Made by a program: the position numbers and the translations under genes
Part shown: positions 1-12,372 of the stretch, one piece after another
Position numbering within the stretch: position 1 is the first letter of the stretch
Layout of the letters: each line of letters starts with the position of its first letter
The notes under the pieces: generated by a model
What the model saw: the letters and a program-made list of their open reading frames with translations, nothing else
The model's database searches: none
Told to the model about the DNA's origin: nothing
From: Carallia brachiata
Taxonomy: Eukaryota > Streptophyta > Magnoliopsida > Malpighiales > Rhizophoraceae
Assembly: GCA_021464245.1 (NCBI GenBank)
Contig: JADCRB010000016.1
Location: forward strand, 2,119,352 to 2,183,351
Length of the DNA: 64,000 bases
Reading direction: 5' to 3'

Positions 1-96
1 ACTTCATACACGCAAATGAGATAATAAAGACGAAAAATTTTGCTTATGACTTGCGTGCATGCAGTTGTTTCCTTCGTGTAAATAGCTTCATCCTTA
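1..96. other. Left flank, outside the repeated module
   Basis: This short stretch does not match the sequence that precedes the same patellin region in units 2-4. Clear similarity to them begins near position 97, at the motif GGTCTTACCCTG and the few bases before it. It is either unique DNA at the left edge of the array or a rearranged end of unit 1. I see no gene in it. Confidence 0.6.
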
Positions 97-487
97 AATA
101 TATATGGTCTTACCCTGTTTTTACAAATGGACACAATGGACCTTAGTATATATGGGTGGAGGAAAACACAGAGGAAAAGCCTTCTATTTTTGTTGCTCTT
201 GACATCTTAGAATAGACTATTACTATTTTGGCAAGGTTGGCTTGAAAATGTTACCAATGGTGGCAAATGTGTAAACCTACAATGACCTCTCTATGCCTGC
301 CAAATTTAGAACCAGAGAGAACAGAGGAGCAATAACGGGGAGGTGCGTGAGGCCTGTAGATTGTAATCTTCTCTTTCTCTTCACATTTTCTCATCTAGTT
401 CAAAAGCATTATATACCTTCCATTTTTGTACTTCATCCTACCCAACATCTTGAGAAAACTGTAAATTTCAGGCTAAATAATTCAAGT
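97..487 (+). other. Patellin 5' region, unit 1
   Basis: Upstream sequence shared by all four patellin copies. It holds a TATATA stretch near 412 and ends in a pyrimidine-rich run and AAATTTCAG 16 bases before the patellin ATG. That looks like a 3' splice site of a 5'UTR intron. The promoter and UTR roles are inferred from position only. Confidence 0.4.
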
Positions 488-614
488 ATGGCAGTTGAAG
501 ACAAATCAGAAGAACCCCAGATGGAAAATAAGGATGATGAAAATCGAAAACAGGGATCGCAACCATCAAAGGATGTAGGTGAACAGGGCAATGAAACAGA
601 TAATACAAAAGATT

Positions 615-1257
615 TGTTGTGCAGATGGGCAGCGGAAGCACGAGAAATAGACGCAACAAAATAGAGAAGGCTTAAAGAAAAGGATAAATGGACTCACAGA
701 GTTACGTGGTTCGGCTTATTGCCTACGTCCACGGGCGAAGACACGCAGGGAATATTCATTAACAAAACAAATGAGAGATATTACAGTGTCACTCTAAAGG
801 CTCACAATACCCAAAAGTCCGATACACCCAAATTGACACTCACTCCTTTTGCAACAACAAATTCAAAACCTCACATACACCAAATAACAAAACACGAGAG
901 TGCAGGACTTAAAATAACAAAAGAACAAACCTTGTTCTTAATCCCTCAATCCCTCTCGGTTGCCCACATCAAGCAAATGAAGATGCCAACACATATATAT
1001 ACTAAATCTTCAAGCACAAAAGGTCAACAATTAGGCCATTCTTCTTGTTCAAACTTGCCAAACTTGTCAAACTTGTCAAACTTGCCAAACTTACCAAACT
1101 TTGAATTTCCAATTCAAAGTTGGTTAGCTAACCAAATAAGACCAAATCTAACATTGAAAAATAAACATTTAACACATGATCAATGTCTTCAATATTGTAG
1201 GAGTTAGCCATCCAAATTTGACCAATAAGACTTTACAATTCAAGACACAATACCACA
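615..1257 (-). repeat. LTR (3' LTR in element orientation) of Copia element 1
   Basis: 643 bp, with TG/CA ends, matching 2719-3361 with about five differences by eye (for example near 869, 874 and 1153). It contains a short minisatellite of CAAACTTGC-like 9-mers near 1050-1098. This is followed by a perfect 9-bp inverted repeat, CTTTGAATT/AATTCAAAG (1099-1107 and 1111-1119). Confidence 0.92.
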
Positions 1258-1374
1258 AATCTCCACCTTGACTTGAATTGAAAGTTACGACAAGTAGCTA
1301 AAAAAAAAAAATATGCGAGGTAGCAACAAAATTCCCTTCAACAAGTCTTCTCCAAAAGAGTTGAAAGACCCCCT

Positions 1375-2672
1375 TTAATTCATACCAAATCCAACAGTAG
1401 ACTTCAACTTGACCGTTGGAATATTACCATAATCCATTAACGAATAAGACGAAACACAAGCAGCTCCACCTGCAACGGTAACACCTTGCAGCACATAAAG
1501 ACTCCCAATTTTGTTAGCATTCGGAAAAATTAGAGAATCTTTAGTAATTGTCAAAACTCCACCTTTAGCTGAAAACACGTACCCATTAGTTTCAAGAGTA
1601 CCCAAAGAGATGATATTCCTTTTCAGGTCCGGAATGTGCCACACATCATAGAGAGTCCTCAATGTCCCGTCAAACATCTTAATCTGGACAGTACCTTTTC
1701 CAGCAACGAAACAAGATGTATTGTTCCCCATAAATACAACTCCACCTTCAACTGAATTATAAGTGGAAAACCACTCCTTACTTGGAGTCATATGGTGGGA
1801 ACAGCCAGAATCTAAGATCCATTCAGATTTGGAACTTAAATTATCACCGGTTGCAACAAAAAGAACCTCAGCACTAGAATCATCTACTGCAAAACTAGCT
1901 TCTCCAGGGGGAGTATCATTCTGCTGTTTATTTCTGAGTTTATAGCACTCAGACTTAATGTGTCCCTTCTTGCGACAATAATTACAGGTCATATTTTTGT
2001 GTTTAGATTTATACCTGGATTCATAATTGTCACTACTGGAGCCTGCATTTCTGAACTTTCCTCTTGTGAGCAAACCATCTGCTAGAACAACAGAGCTCTC
2101 GCCAGATAATTCTTTATCAATAAGCTCTTTAGATAAAAGAGCAACTTTAACATCTGCGAGAGAAATAGTCTCTATACTATAAAGCAGAGTCTCTCGAAAA
2201 TTCCTATAAGAGGGAGGCAATGAACATAAAAGCCGTAAGGCTTTATCTTCGTCTTCGATTTTGAGATCAATGGATTCGAGATCCATAATAATAGAAATGA
2301 ATTCATCAAGGTGGGACTTGATTGGTGTGCCTTCTGTCATACGAAGCATATACAGGCGATGCTTCAGGTGTAGTCTATTAGTGAGGGATTTAGTCTTGTA
2401 CAAAGACTCTAACTTTTGCCATAATCCCAAAGCTGTCTTTTCATGGATGACTTCGCGCAAAACTTCATTAGACAAGCACAATTGAATTTGGGCGAGTGCT
2501 TTAGCATCCATCTCATCTTCTTCTCTGCAGTCATAGACTCGGGCATTTTTTCTTTTCCAAGTAAAGCAATTTGCAAATTAGATTGAGTTAAGAGAGCAGA
2601 CATATTTACCTGCCACAACAGAAAACTAGTATTGCGATCAAACTTCTCGATTTCAAATTTTGTTGACGTCAT
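1375..2672 (-). pseudogene. Copia gag-protease remnant
   Basis: On the minus strand the gag begins at 2672 (MTSTKFEIEKFD) and is broken by a one-base frame slip near 2515, after which it reads open to 1375. It has the UBN2-type gag (LWQKLESLY, IMDLESIDLKI, LPPSYRNFRETLL) and a CCHC zinc knuckle (C-x2-C-x4-H-x4-C) at 1945-1986. A retropepsin-like start, WILDSGCSHHM, lies near 1789-1824. The frame ends soon after SLYVLQG, where the integrase zinc-binding segment should follow. The rest of pol is deleted, and a short unrelated tail leads to the stop. Confidence 0.85.
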
Positions 2673-2703
2673 ACTTGGAAGCCCTCAAGAACAAAACTAA
2701 ACA

Positions 2704-2715
2704 GCTCTGATACCA
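2704..2715 (-). other. Primer-binding site of Copia element 1
   Basis: The minus strand reads TGGTATCAGAGC three bases inside the LTR edge. This is the usual plant Copia site complementary to the 3' end of initiator tRNA-Met, and it fixes the element's orientation. Confidence 0.9.
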
Positions 2716-2718
2716 GTT

Positions 2719-3361
2719 TGTTGTGCAGATGGGCAGCGGAAGCACGAGAAATAGACGCAACAAAATAGAGAAGGCTTAAAGAAAAGGATAAATGGACTCA
2801 CAGAGTTACGTGGTTCGGCTTATTGCCTACGTCCACGGGCGAAGACACGCAGGGAATATTCATTAACAAAACAAATGAGAGATATTACAGTGTCACTCTA
2901 AAGGCTCACAATACCCAAAAGTCCGATACACCCAAATTGACACTCACTCCTTTTGCAACAATAAATTTAAAACCTCACATACACCAAATAACAAAACACG
3001 AGAGTGCAGGACTTAAAATAACAAAAGAACAAACCTTGTTCTTAATCCCTCAATCCCTCTCGGTTGCCCACATCAAGCAAATGAAGATGCCAACACATAT
3101 ATATACTAAATCTTCAAGCACAAAAGGTCAACAATTAGGCCATTCTTCTTGTTCAAACTTGCCAAATTTGCCAAACTTGTCAAACTTGCCAAACTTACCA
3201 AACTTTGAATTTCCAATTCAAAGTTGGTTAGCTAACCAAATAAGACCAAATCTAGCATTGAAAAATAAACATTTAACACATGATCAATGTCTTCAATATT
3301 GTAGGAGTTAGCCATCCAAATTTGACCAATAAGACTTTACAATTCAAGACACAATACCACA
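2719..3361 (-). repeat. LTR (5' LTR in element orientation) of Copia element 1
   Basis: 643 bp, equal in length to its partner. It ends in CCACA followed by AGATGGAGG, where the patellin exon resumes. The low divergence from the other LTR indicates recent insertion. Confidence 0.92.
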
Positions 3362-4819
3362 AGATGGAGGAAAGGGAAGTGAAATAAAGGATGTAGAGAA
3401 GATTGAAAAGAAACAAAATGAGGCAGACACAGAAAGTGGTACATCAGCAAATGGATTAGAAAGGAGTTCTTCATTCGGGAAAGAAAGCAGCCCTCTCTCT
3501 AATTTAAGACAACATGAAGCAAAGGCATTGAGTGAGCTGAAATCGAAGATCGAAGATGCGATCCTTGGAAACAAATTCTTCTCTAAGAAGAATGAGCAAG
3601 GGAATGAAATGTCAGCAGAAAAAGATGGGACAGAATGAGAAGGAAAGACTAAGCAACTAGAGGAAGGGTCTTGTTCATCATCAAGTGGAGAAGGGAAGGA
3701 AAATGAAACTCTTCATAAGTTAGAAGCCAGAGAAAAGGCAATGGCAGCAGTAGAAGGCAGGGAAAGGAAATAATCATTGATGAACAAGATAAAAGCAAGA
3801 TGTCGGATCGATCACTCCAGCGGATACTCAGAAAGGAGGAGGAAATGTTGACAAGGACCTTGCCTCGTGGGGGGTGCCATTGCTGCCTAGTAAAGGTGAT
3901 AGAATAACTGATGTTATACTGATGAAGTTCTTGAGGGCCAGAGAGTTCAAAGTTAATGAAAGTTTTGAAATGTTGAGAAGCACCATCCAATGGAGAAAGG
4001 AAAGCAGATTGATTCCATCATGGATGAAAATTTTCAGGCTGAACTTGGCTCTGCTGCATATATGGAAGGCGATGATCGCGATGGACACCCCGTGTGCAAC
4101 AACATTTTCGGGGTGCTAGGCAATGATGAGCTGCATGATAGGATTTTGGGGAAAGAAAATAAGCATGAGAAGCTGGTGAGATGGAGAATTCAACTGATGG
4201 AGAAGGGTGTCAACAGTCTCGACTTCAATCCAGGCGGTGTGTGCCCAATGCTGCAAATCAATGATCTGAAGAACACTCCTTTACCAACAAAGAAAGAGCT
4301 CCGGCTTGCTACCAGAAAAGCGGTAGAACTTTTTCTAGATAACTATCCTGAATTTGTTGCCAAAAATGTAGGCTGCTCTTTCCCTAACTTCATTATCATG
4401 TTCCTCAATGCTTGCCTTATCTTTGAGAACTCACATCGTTTGTTTTCTAATTTCCAGATTCCTTGTTTAGCACAAGTCTCTAATGTTAAAAAAGTAAGTC
4501 TCAGAGGGTCAACTTCTCACATTATGGAATTTGAAAAGATTATATGTATGCAGTTTTACTGATGTTTTTCAGGGTTTTTGTTTCTTGAAATTGCGACTTT
4601 TACATTACAATAGAGTAATTTTACTTATTATATCGTAATCTATAATGAAGTGCAGGAAATACACTTGATGATGCACCGTGATTGTTTGTTTCAGGTCTTC
4701 ATCAATGTGCCTTTCTGGCATTATGCCTTTAGTGCTATCCTATCACCGTTCCTGACTTAAAGAACCAAGAACAAATTTGTTTATGCTCGGGCTTCCAAGG
4801 TCACAGAAACGTTGCTTAG

Positions 4820-6510
4820 GTAAGATCTTACTTCCTTCCAAGCTTCCATTTTGTAACTGGTGGTGGTGGGTGTGATGCGAAGTATTATGACCACTAATTG
4901 AACTCTGCTGGAGACACATTTCTGGAGAGCAATTTCTAGTCCGGTATGGCGGGCTCAAACGTGAGAATTTAATATCTGTATAAAGACTATACACACAATA
5001 ACAATAATAATATAATTGAATAAAGATCAAAATAATTAATTTGACAATAATCTCTATATAAAAATATACAAAAAATTAATAATTATCTATTTGATAGGAG
5101 TTCTAAAAATTAATAATTGAATCTAATACTCCATTATGACTATATACATAATTATAATGTTATCGAAGAAAGATTCAAAATAATTAATTTGATAACAATA
5201 TTTGTTTAAAAAGTATAAAACATTGATGATTATCTAATTTTATAATGATTTATAGTTATAAATAAATTTAAATTTGATATACATATTTTTATATGAGTAA
5301 ATTGGACTAAATTTAAATAATAATAATTAGATAAAATTTCAATTAAGTAATGCATTTATCATAATAATATATTTTAATTAAATTTATAAAAATTAAAATA
5401 TTAAGATATTAAAAAAGTAAGAAGCTAAACTATAAAAAGGCCTCCAAACCATGCGAGCCAGCTGTTTCAAAGACACAGAACATGTGAAATTGGCACATGG
5501 TTCGGAGTTTCAGAATCCCAATACGCAGACGACATAGAGGAATGGCAAACATGTGGACGGTATGGAGCACCCCTTTTACATTTTTTTTATCCCCTCTTAA
5601 GAAGATATTATTGATTTATCCAAGAAAAAAAAGGAAAAAGAAAAAAAATAGTGCACTCAATTTGTTGGAAGCCTCACCTTTGGCTAGTCTCGAATTCACA
5701 AATTATCCTTCAGTTATAATTTATAAATTTAATATATGCCCTTCAAAAGATTCTTTGAATTGACAACAAAATGTGCTGCGGTGAATGAACATGATCTCCA
5801 ACAATTAATCTTAGGAGGAAAACACAATCCTAACAGTCGAGCTTGATCTTGGCAGGTAAAATGGCACCACTATATTTTAACACTCAATCTTGGGGCCGTT
5901 ATATTGCATGCCTTAAGCATAAAAGATCAATTTTTGTAGCTAAAATCTAATCTGAAACTTTTTTACATATAATACCAAATATTTTACACATAAATAAATA
6001 TTTAAATGTGTATATGGTGCCCCTCCCCTTCGGTATAATGTACTAAAACGTATGGCATGATATGTTTTGGTTACTTGTAATACTTGTAAGTAAGAAGAAT
6101 TGTATTCCTCACGGCCAACATAATATGAAGAGCAAATTCAAGATTGTGTGAGTTAAATATGCACGGTTTTAAGTAGGAGCTTACAGCTCGTGCTGACAAT
6201 CCATTTATCTGAATAAAGGGATCTTTCATCATTAAAAAGAAGTATTATACTTCCCAAAATTTGTGTTAACTTTACTTCTGCTCCTGCCGATATGGAATTT
6301 CTGTTGAAAATTAAGGAGATCTGGAGGCAGCATTTTCGTTAAGATTTAAACAATCCTTTTTTTTTTAACATTTTGTTGACCTTAAGGACCATATAATAAT
6401 ATCTATATCTATATATTTTTTGATCAAGACTGTATCTATATATAGAAATGGACCTTTTGCATCAACGTGCACACAGTACACACACAGGAAATGGCTGTGG
6501 GATATGCTTT
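4820..6510. other. AT-rich spacer between patellin and terpene synthase, unit 1
   Basis: No gene recognised. 4970-5440 is very AT-rich with many short A/T runs and recurs in all units (most diverged in unit 2). 5444-5580 is a less AT-rich patch present in units 1, 3 and 4; only its first part survives in unit 2. The last 500 bases lead into the terpene synthase promoter. Confidence 0.6.
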
Positions 6511-6511
6511 C

Positions 6512-6519
6512 TATAAATA
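6512..6519 (+). promoter_or_regulatory. TATA box of terpene synthase copy 1
   Basis: TATAAATA in the context TTTCTATAAATAGCC, 97 bases before the ATG. The same box and spacing are kept in units 3 and 4. Confidence 0.65.
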
Positions 6520-6608
6520 GCCATTCTTTGATCATCAGTGACCATCTTCAAGCATGATACAAACGATTCCAATATTATATTTCTCACCAACAATTGTGAT
6601 TTTGGCAA

Positions 6609-9600
6609 ATGGAAGCACTGGGAGCAAACACTACAACTGCCCAAAGCATCTTTCGTCCTTTGGCAGACTTCCCTCCTTCCATATGGGGTTTTAGCCTTGC
6701 TTCATTATCCTTTCAAAACTTGGTAATTAACAATCTTTCATTTTTCTTCACTACAAACAAATATTTTTTAATTATCTGCATCTGTTATATAAACAAAACA
6801 TTATGAGAAAAAGCATTAAATGATCATAGAGGATCCCAAATGAAAGCTTTAAGACAGGACATTAAAATGATTTTCTTTCGTTTATCATGTGATTCATGGT
6901 AATATAAAAAAAACGAGCTTCAATGTAATGAAAAGATTGCTCTATTATGATTTCGTAGTTACGGATTTAAATCTTAAAAAAATTCTTTTTACTAAAATAA
7001 AGGAAAACTTGTACCTAGGGATAGATCTATTCAAGGAATCCACACTTGCAAGCAGCAGTTAGCCTAGTGGCTGGGGTATTTTGCCCCCGCCTATCCGTGG
7101 TTCAAAACCCACCAAGGGCAATTTGCCCTCCAAGCCCTTCTTTTTCTTTTCTCTTTTTTTTTTTAAAAAAATTTTTACAGCTGTGTTTTTGCTTTCCACG
7201 CCCTTCTTTTTCTCTTTTTTTTTTTGTTGTGTTTTTGTTTTATTTTTCCTCAAATGCTTCTTTTTGTTTTCTCTTAGGAGCACTTCCTTTCTTCTTCTTT
7301 TTTTTTTATTTTGTATTGAGAATTACTTTTTTGTTTCCTTTTAAATACATCCTTTTGAGTTTAGGATTTATAATTTTACTTTTTAAAATTAAATTTTATT
7401 GAACGTAGCCTCATGTAGTAAGTTATTCTTTTAACTTCATTTCATTCAATCATAATATTATTTGAATATATATCTTGAATTTATAAATTTTTTGAGAAAT
7501 ATTTATCTTTTAATGAAACAAATTATTACCAATAGATATTAAAAAAATCTAAAAGCACATTATATATCTAAATAAGTATTTATCTATAAAATTGACTTTA
7601 ATTTTATCAATTACAATAATTACGTCAAAAAACATTTTTTCTGCAATAAGTATGATAAAGAATCTGTTGCGCAATGATGTATGTGAGTGATAAATGATTA
7701 AATGATTAGATTATTATTTATATATAAAAAATAGATAAGTATATAAAATATAAAAAGATATTTTAAAATATTTAAACTCACAAGATACATTATTATGTTT
7801 TTTATTCAAAATAATTAACAAAATTTTTATTTGTAATCATGTAAATTATTTTTTTATTATAATTATACATATACATTTGTCCCTCCTAAGATTTTTTTTG
7901 GTCTGCCCCTGCATCGACCCTTTCTCAAACCCTACAAAAATGAGAATCTTGTGCACTTGAACGCCATTTTTAATCACGGGATACAATTATAAAACATTAA
8001 CAATCGGATTCTTGCAATGTATAATTTTTTTTTCTCGATGATGACAAGACGTATATATAAGTGCATGATCTTTGAGTCCATTAGTCATCATAGTGAAATA
8101 TAAAACTGTCAAATTTATCGCGATGGTATAGTGTAGCTCTTTATTCTAACAAAATGATGTATTTCCTAACGATGATTGATGTTTGTAATTAGGAATTTGA
8201 GTCCTATACCGGACAAGTAGAAGTGTTGAAAGAAAAGGTGAAGGACATGTTGGTTGAGTCCTGTGCAGATTCAGCCAAGAACATGAGTTCATCAACTTAT
8301 TATGCCGACTTGGTGTGTCATATCACTTCGAGGATGAAATTGAAGTGCAATTGAATCATATTTCATTCTCTTCCTCATATCCTGCACGAACGGTTATAGT
8401 CTCTACACCACAGCCCTTCTATTTCGAGTTTTGAGACAACATGGATACAAGATATCTTGCGGTAAGAGACCACAAATTTGATTTTTTTTTTTCACCTCCA
8501 TATTATGGGTATGGGCCAGCCCATTGTGTGTGTGGGAGCGCAAGCATCTTTAGTGGAATTGTCGGGTACTAACCTTGTTTTTTTGTAAAGAGTATAAAGT
8601 TCATGTTAAGATATAAAGTCTTATATAATAAAATACAAAAATTATATGACTTATAATATTTTTCTCGTACTAACTTAAACTCTTACGTGGATTTAAAATC
8701 CAAGGGCCTTATTTGGCATTCCCATTCAATCAACCAAAAAAAAAATTTAAAAAATCTATCTTCATATTTATTTTTCTCCCTTAGTTTCAAGATACGTTTT
8801 TGACGACAATAAAGTAATATTTTATCTATGTCTTTAAAAGTTAAATATTTTGAACAAGGAAGAGGGAAATTTAAAATTTAAAAGGAGCCAAATTATGGCA
8901 TGATACATACGTTTTAGTACGAAAACTAAAGTTGAATATATAAACAAGTCCACTAATTATAGTATAGTGACCACCAAGCATAAAATTTGGGGGTAATATC
9001 TCACTTCCCTCCCTCAATCCAACTAGACCAAGATAACAATTTTAAAATTTAACTATTAAAAGTAATTTTTAGTCAAAATATATCATATAAAACAACTAAT
9101 ATATTAATATATGTGCGATTAAACAACATTTCAACAACCGTTTTAACCAGCAACCGTTGGCCTTCTAATTATTTTTTATTCCATTGTGACAAGTGACAAC
9201 AACATTGCAATGTGTATAAGCACTTGATCAGGCATTACATCAAGGGCCAAATATTCAACAAATTTATCGACAAGCACTTTTACATAGTAACATATAGGGA
9301 GCAACATCAAAGCAATAAAAGGGCAACATCAAAACAACATCAACACTTGATCAGGTATATGATGGTTTGTTTGTGGTAATAAATCAGATGTGTTCAACAA
9401 ATTCAAGGAAAGCAATGGAAAATTCAAGGAAACCATCGTCAGTGACGTGGAAGGGATTCTTAGCTTATATGCTTCGTATCTGAGCATGCATGGAGAAGAA
9501 GTCCTCGATGAAGCACTTGTTTTTTCAACAGCAACACTCAAGTCCTCGGCCGGACAAGCAAACCCTCTTCTAGCTAAAAAAATAAAGAATGCCCTGGTCC

Positions 9601-12372
9601 GGCCATTTCATCAAGGCGTGCCAAGAATAGAGGCACGACAATATATTTGCCTGTACGAAGAAGATGAATCTCGAAATCAGACGCTGCTGGAGTTTGCAAA
9701 GCTAGATTTCAATCGATTATTGTTACTTCATCAACAGGAACTTGGCTTCGTCTCTAGGTAACTTATTTGTTCTTAGTCTGTTAGGGTGTGTATCTGTGGT
9801 GCTGCACATAGGTATGTTAATTAAGGATAAATATCATCGAGAACCCACCTTTGGTTGGATGGTTGGCAGTTACAACTTCAAACTAAGAGATTTGGGATGC
9901 CATTTTCTCCCTCACCAATCGTTTTTACATGATTACAGACCATCTCCACTAAGATAATAAAAAAGGGGATGCATTTCACCACATTTACTAATTAATATGT
10001 ACGTAAATAAATTGCTATGAATATCCCTTATTCGTAAGAATGCTATGAAAAAAATTGCTAATGTTTTGTTTTTAAAAAAAAAATATGTACGTAAACAAAT
10101 TTCTCAAAATTACTGTGCTTCGCATATCAAGGTTCAAATAATGATACCTGTGCACTGCAAGGAAATAAGTATATAATTGCAGGTAGATTCCTTAATGACT
10201 TCTCTTTAGCGGGATAGAGTTTTGTTTTCCAGATTTAAAATGTTAGGGTGAAGCCCCGTCGTCAAGTCAAAAGTTTAAACTATTTACTCACTTGTTTTGT
10301 GAGTATAAATTACTAGCAATTTTACACATACAAATATTTTATTATTTTTTTTTTAATTTCAAATAGATTTCATTTGCTATATAGTATAAGATTACTAGTA
10401 AATTATAGTAAAGAAAAATGTGAGTCACATTAAAAATTTTTAATAATTAGCCAACAAAGAATTTTGGTATCTCAAGCATTGAACATTCAAGATTGAAAAT
10501 TAAATATTGTTATCTTGATATATTTCAGGTGGTGGAAAGAGTTGAACGTGGTGGACAAACTTCCTTATGCGAGAGATAGAATTGCGGAGGCATTTATTTG
10601 GGGAGCAGGGACTCACTTTGAGCCACAGTTTTCTCTTGTACGGATTCTGGTCGCCAAGTTCGTAATGGTGATTTCTCTAGTAGATGACACTTATGATGCT
10701 TATGGTACCTTTGACGAGGCCCAATTCTTTACCCAAGCAATCAACAGGTTTGAATATATGTTCTTCTGTCAAGATAAGATTTAAGGAATGTTTTTGTTTT
10801 TTTACAACTTCTCCATGCCATGTATAACCAACAGAATTTCGTTTACATATATAGACGCGATCAAGTTAACGCATATTAGTAGAACAATCCAAAAAAAAAC
10901 CTTTGCCCAAGAGTACTCTATTAATGTTTATGAGTAATGATAAAAGGAGTATTAATTTCTAGAAACTCTAATGATCGAAGTGTTTTTGTTTATGAAATTT
11001 TCAGGTTTGATATGGGTGCCATGGATCATCTACCAGTTGATTATCTGAAAGTTGTGTACGGTTCTGTGCTCCATTTATTTGCTGAATTGGAGAATGAAGC
11101 AAGCAAGGGTGGAAGATCCCATCTTGTCCCTTACGTGAATGAAGCGGTGAGACGTACATATACCTGTCCTTCCTTCCGGTTAATTTTGAGCGTCATTTTT
11201 GATGTATTTATTTTCCTTTTTCCATTCATGCTAGTTTAAAGAATTGGTGCAAGGCTACCATCAAGAGGCAAAGTGGGTTCATGAAGGATGTGTGGCCCCC
11301 TTTAATGAGTATCTGCAGAACGAATTACTCACAAGCACTTATGGTGTAATGCCAGCAGCTTCGTTCATGGGATTAGGGAAAATTGTTGGGATCAAGGAAT
11401 ATGAGTGGCTAAAAAGTACTCCAAAGATTGTGAAAGCTGCACAGATAATTACCCGTTTGATGGATGACATAGTGACTCACGAGGTAACATATGTATATGT
11501 GTGTATATAGATCTCTAATATGATTTTCCCTCTTTAAATGGGGTATGCCTAAAATCAATGCTAAATCTGTATGGTTTTTTTTTTTTCAATATAATTTGAT
11601 TATACCTTTTATTTTGTCCGTTGAGTCATATATCTTTGTTTCTTATTCTATTTATGTCCATTTTTTTTAACGGAATCTTTTAGAGCATGTATTTCTTCTA
11701 ATCGCATACTTTTCTGGTATTGGATTGACTAAATTTTGTTACAAAAGGGACTCAAATGAAGAAAAAGTAAATGTATAGAACTCTCAATGAAAAAAGATTC
11801 GTAAAGGTTTCAGTCTAATTTTGAGGCTTATCCCTACTATAGTATAAAACTTTGAAAAACTATATTTATAAGTGCCATGGTTGTGAATTCTTAACCACCC
11901 AAAAAATATAAATTGTGAGCGGGTTCGAACCCCACACTGCAACAATATTCAACACTCATGTGGCGACTGTAGTTTTAAATCTCGCAATCACTAGCGTTGA
12001 TTTGATTGCCTTCTTGAATTTATCCTCCAATCAATGCTAAGAAAACATCTCTTGATCTCATATCATGTTTATGTTTGAAGGATGAGAGGAAGAGGGGATT
12101 CTGCATTTCCGGTATCAAGTGCTATATGAAAGAACATGTGTGTTTCGGAGGAGGAAGCAACCAAAGAGCTTCAGAAAATGGTAGCAAATGCATGGAAGGA
12201 CATCAATGAGGAATGCATGAGGCCAACTGCTGTTCCAAAGCCACTTCTTATGCATATTCTCAATCTCTCACGCCTAATTGATTTTGTTTACAAGTACAAT
12301 GATGCATACACTTATTCCAAAAATTTGGAAGATGACATTATGTCACTGTTCCTCAAGCCATTGCCTATGTGA
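6609..12372 (+). pseudogene. TPS-a-type sesquiterpene synthase pseudogene, copy 1
   Basis: All seven exons of the usual plant class I terpene synthase layout are present: 6609-6722, 8193-8461, 9388-9757, 10529-10747, 11005-11146, 11235-11483 and 12081-12372. The undamaged form would be about 553 residues. Exon 1 carries RPLADFPPSIWG instead of a plastid peptide, which suggests a cytosolic enzyme using farnesyl diphosphate. Exon 4 holds the RxR motif (LPYARDR) and metal-binding DDTYD (about residues 306-310); the second metal site, DDIVTHEDE, spans exons 6 and 7. Exon 2 has lost 5 bases at three places (near 8283, 8361 and 8388), and exon 7 has one extra base (ACATGTGTGTTTC, near 12138). Exon 3 lacks one in-frame Asp codon. 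Exons 4-6 read cleanly. The product cannot be deduced. Confidence 0.9.
7053..7290 (+). mobile_element. Candidate tRNA-derived SINE in terpene synthase intron 1
   Basis: An A-box-like TAGCCTAGTGGC (7060-7071) and a B-box-like GGTTCAAAACC (7099-7109) are spaced as in an internal RNA polymerase III promoter. They are followed by a long pyrimidine/T-rich tail. It recurs in units 3 and 4. I could not find clear target-site duplications, so the ends are approximate. It is not a tRNA gene, because no cloverleaf is evident. Confidence 0.45.

Larger units (their letters stand above)
610..3366 (-). mobile_element. Non-autonomous Ty1/Copia LTR retrotransposon in patellin exon 1
   Basis: A complete short element (615-3361, 2747 bp) read on the minus strand. 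It has two 643-bp LTRs of form TGTTGTGCAG...ATACCACA on the + strand, a primer-binding site complementary to initiator tRNA-Met next to the 2719 LTR, and a purine-rich tract (AAGGTGGAGATT on the minus strand) next to the 1257 LTR. Flanking 5-mers are AGATT (610-614) and AGATG (3362-3366); unit 2 has the empty site with a single AGATG. The interior keeps only gag, zinc knuckle and protease; integrase, reverse transcriptase and RNase H are gone, so it would need enzymes supplied in trans. It is present only in unit 1. Confidence 0.92.
488..4819 (+). pseudogene. Patellin (SEC14-GOLD family) pseudogene, copy 1, split by a Copia element
   Basis: Patellins are plant phosphoinositide-binding proteins with an acidic N-terminus, a CRAL-TRIO-N/SEC14 lipid-binding region and a C-terminal GOLD domain; they act in membrane trafficking and at the cell plate. 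The start (MAVEDKSEEP) is followed by a Glu/Lys-rich N-terminus. Exon 1 resumes after the insertion at 3362 and runs to 4367, with SEC14 signatures WGVPLLPSKGD, MKFLRAREFKV and LQINDLKNTPLP. Exon 2 (4695-4819) starts VFINVPFWHYAF but meets TAA at 4758-4760, where the family has Gln (LTQRTK). The exon ends at a good GTAAG donor, yet no GOLD-domain exon follows before the terpene synthase. Besides the Copia insertion, there are 1-2 base indels near 3627, 3757, 3791 and 4008. Non-functional; family call is firm. Confidence 0.9.

Noticed and set aside
719..1207. A 162-codon open frame, repeated at 2823-3311
   Set aside because: It lies wholly within the two Copia LTRs on the strand opposite to the element. 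Its conservation is explained by the LTRs being copies of each other.
7138..7402. Phe-rich open frames in terpene synthase intron 1
   Set aside because: They are a translation of the T-rich tail of the SINE-like repeat; frames differ between units.
11920..11960. Perfect B-box-like GGGTTCGAACCC in terpene synthase intron 6 (also units 3 and 4)
   Set aside because: It is palindromic and there is no paired A box or cloverleaf around it. It could be part of an old SINE, but that is not supportable, so no tRNA gene was called.
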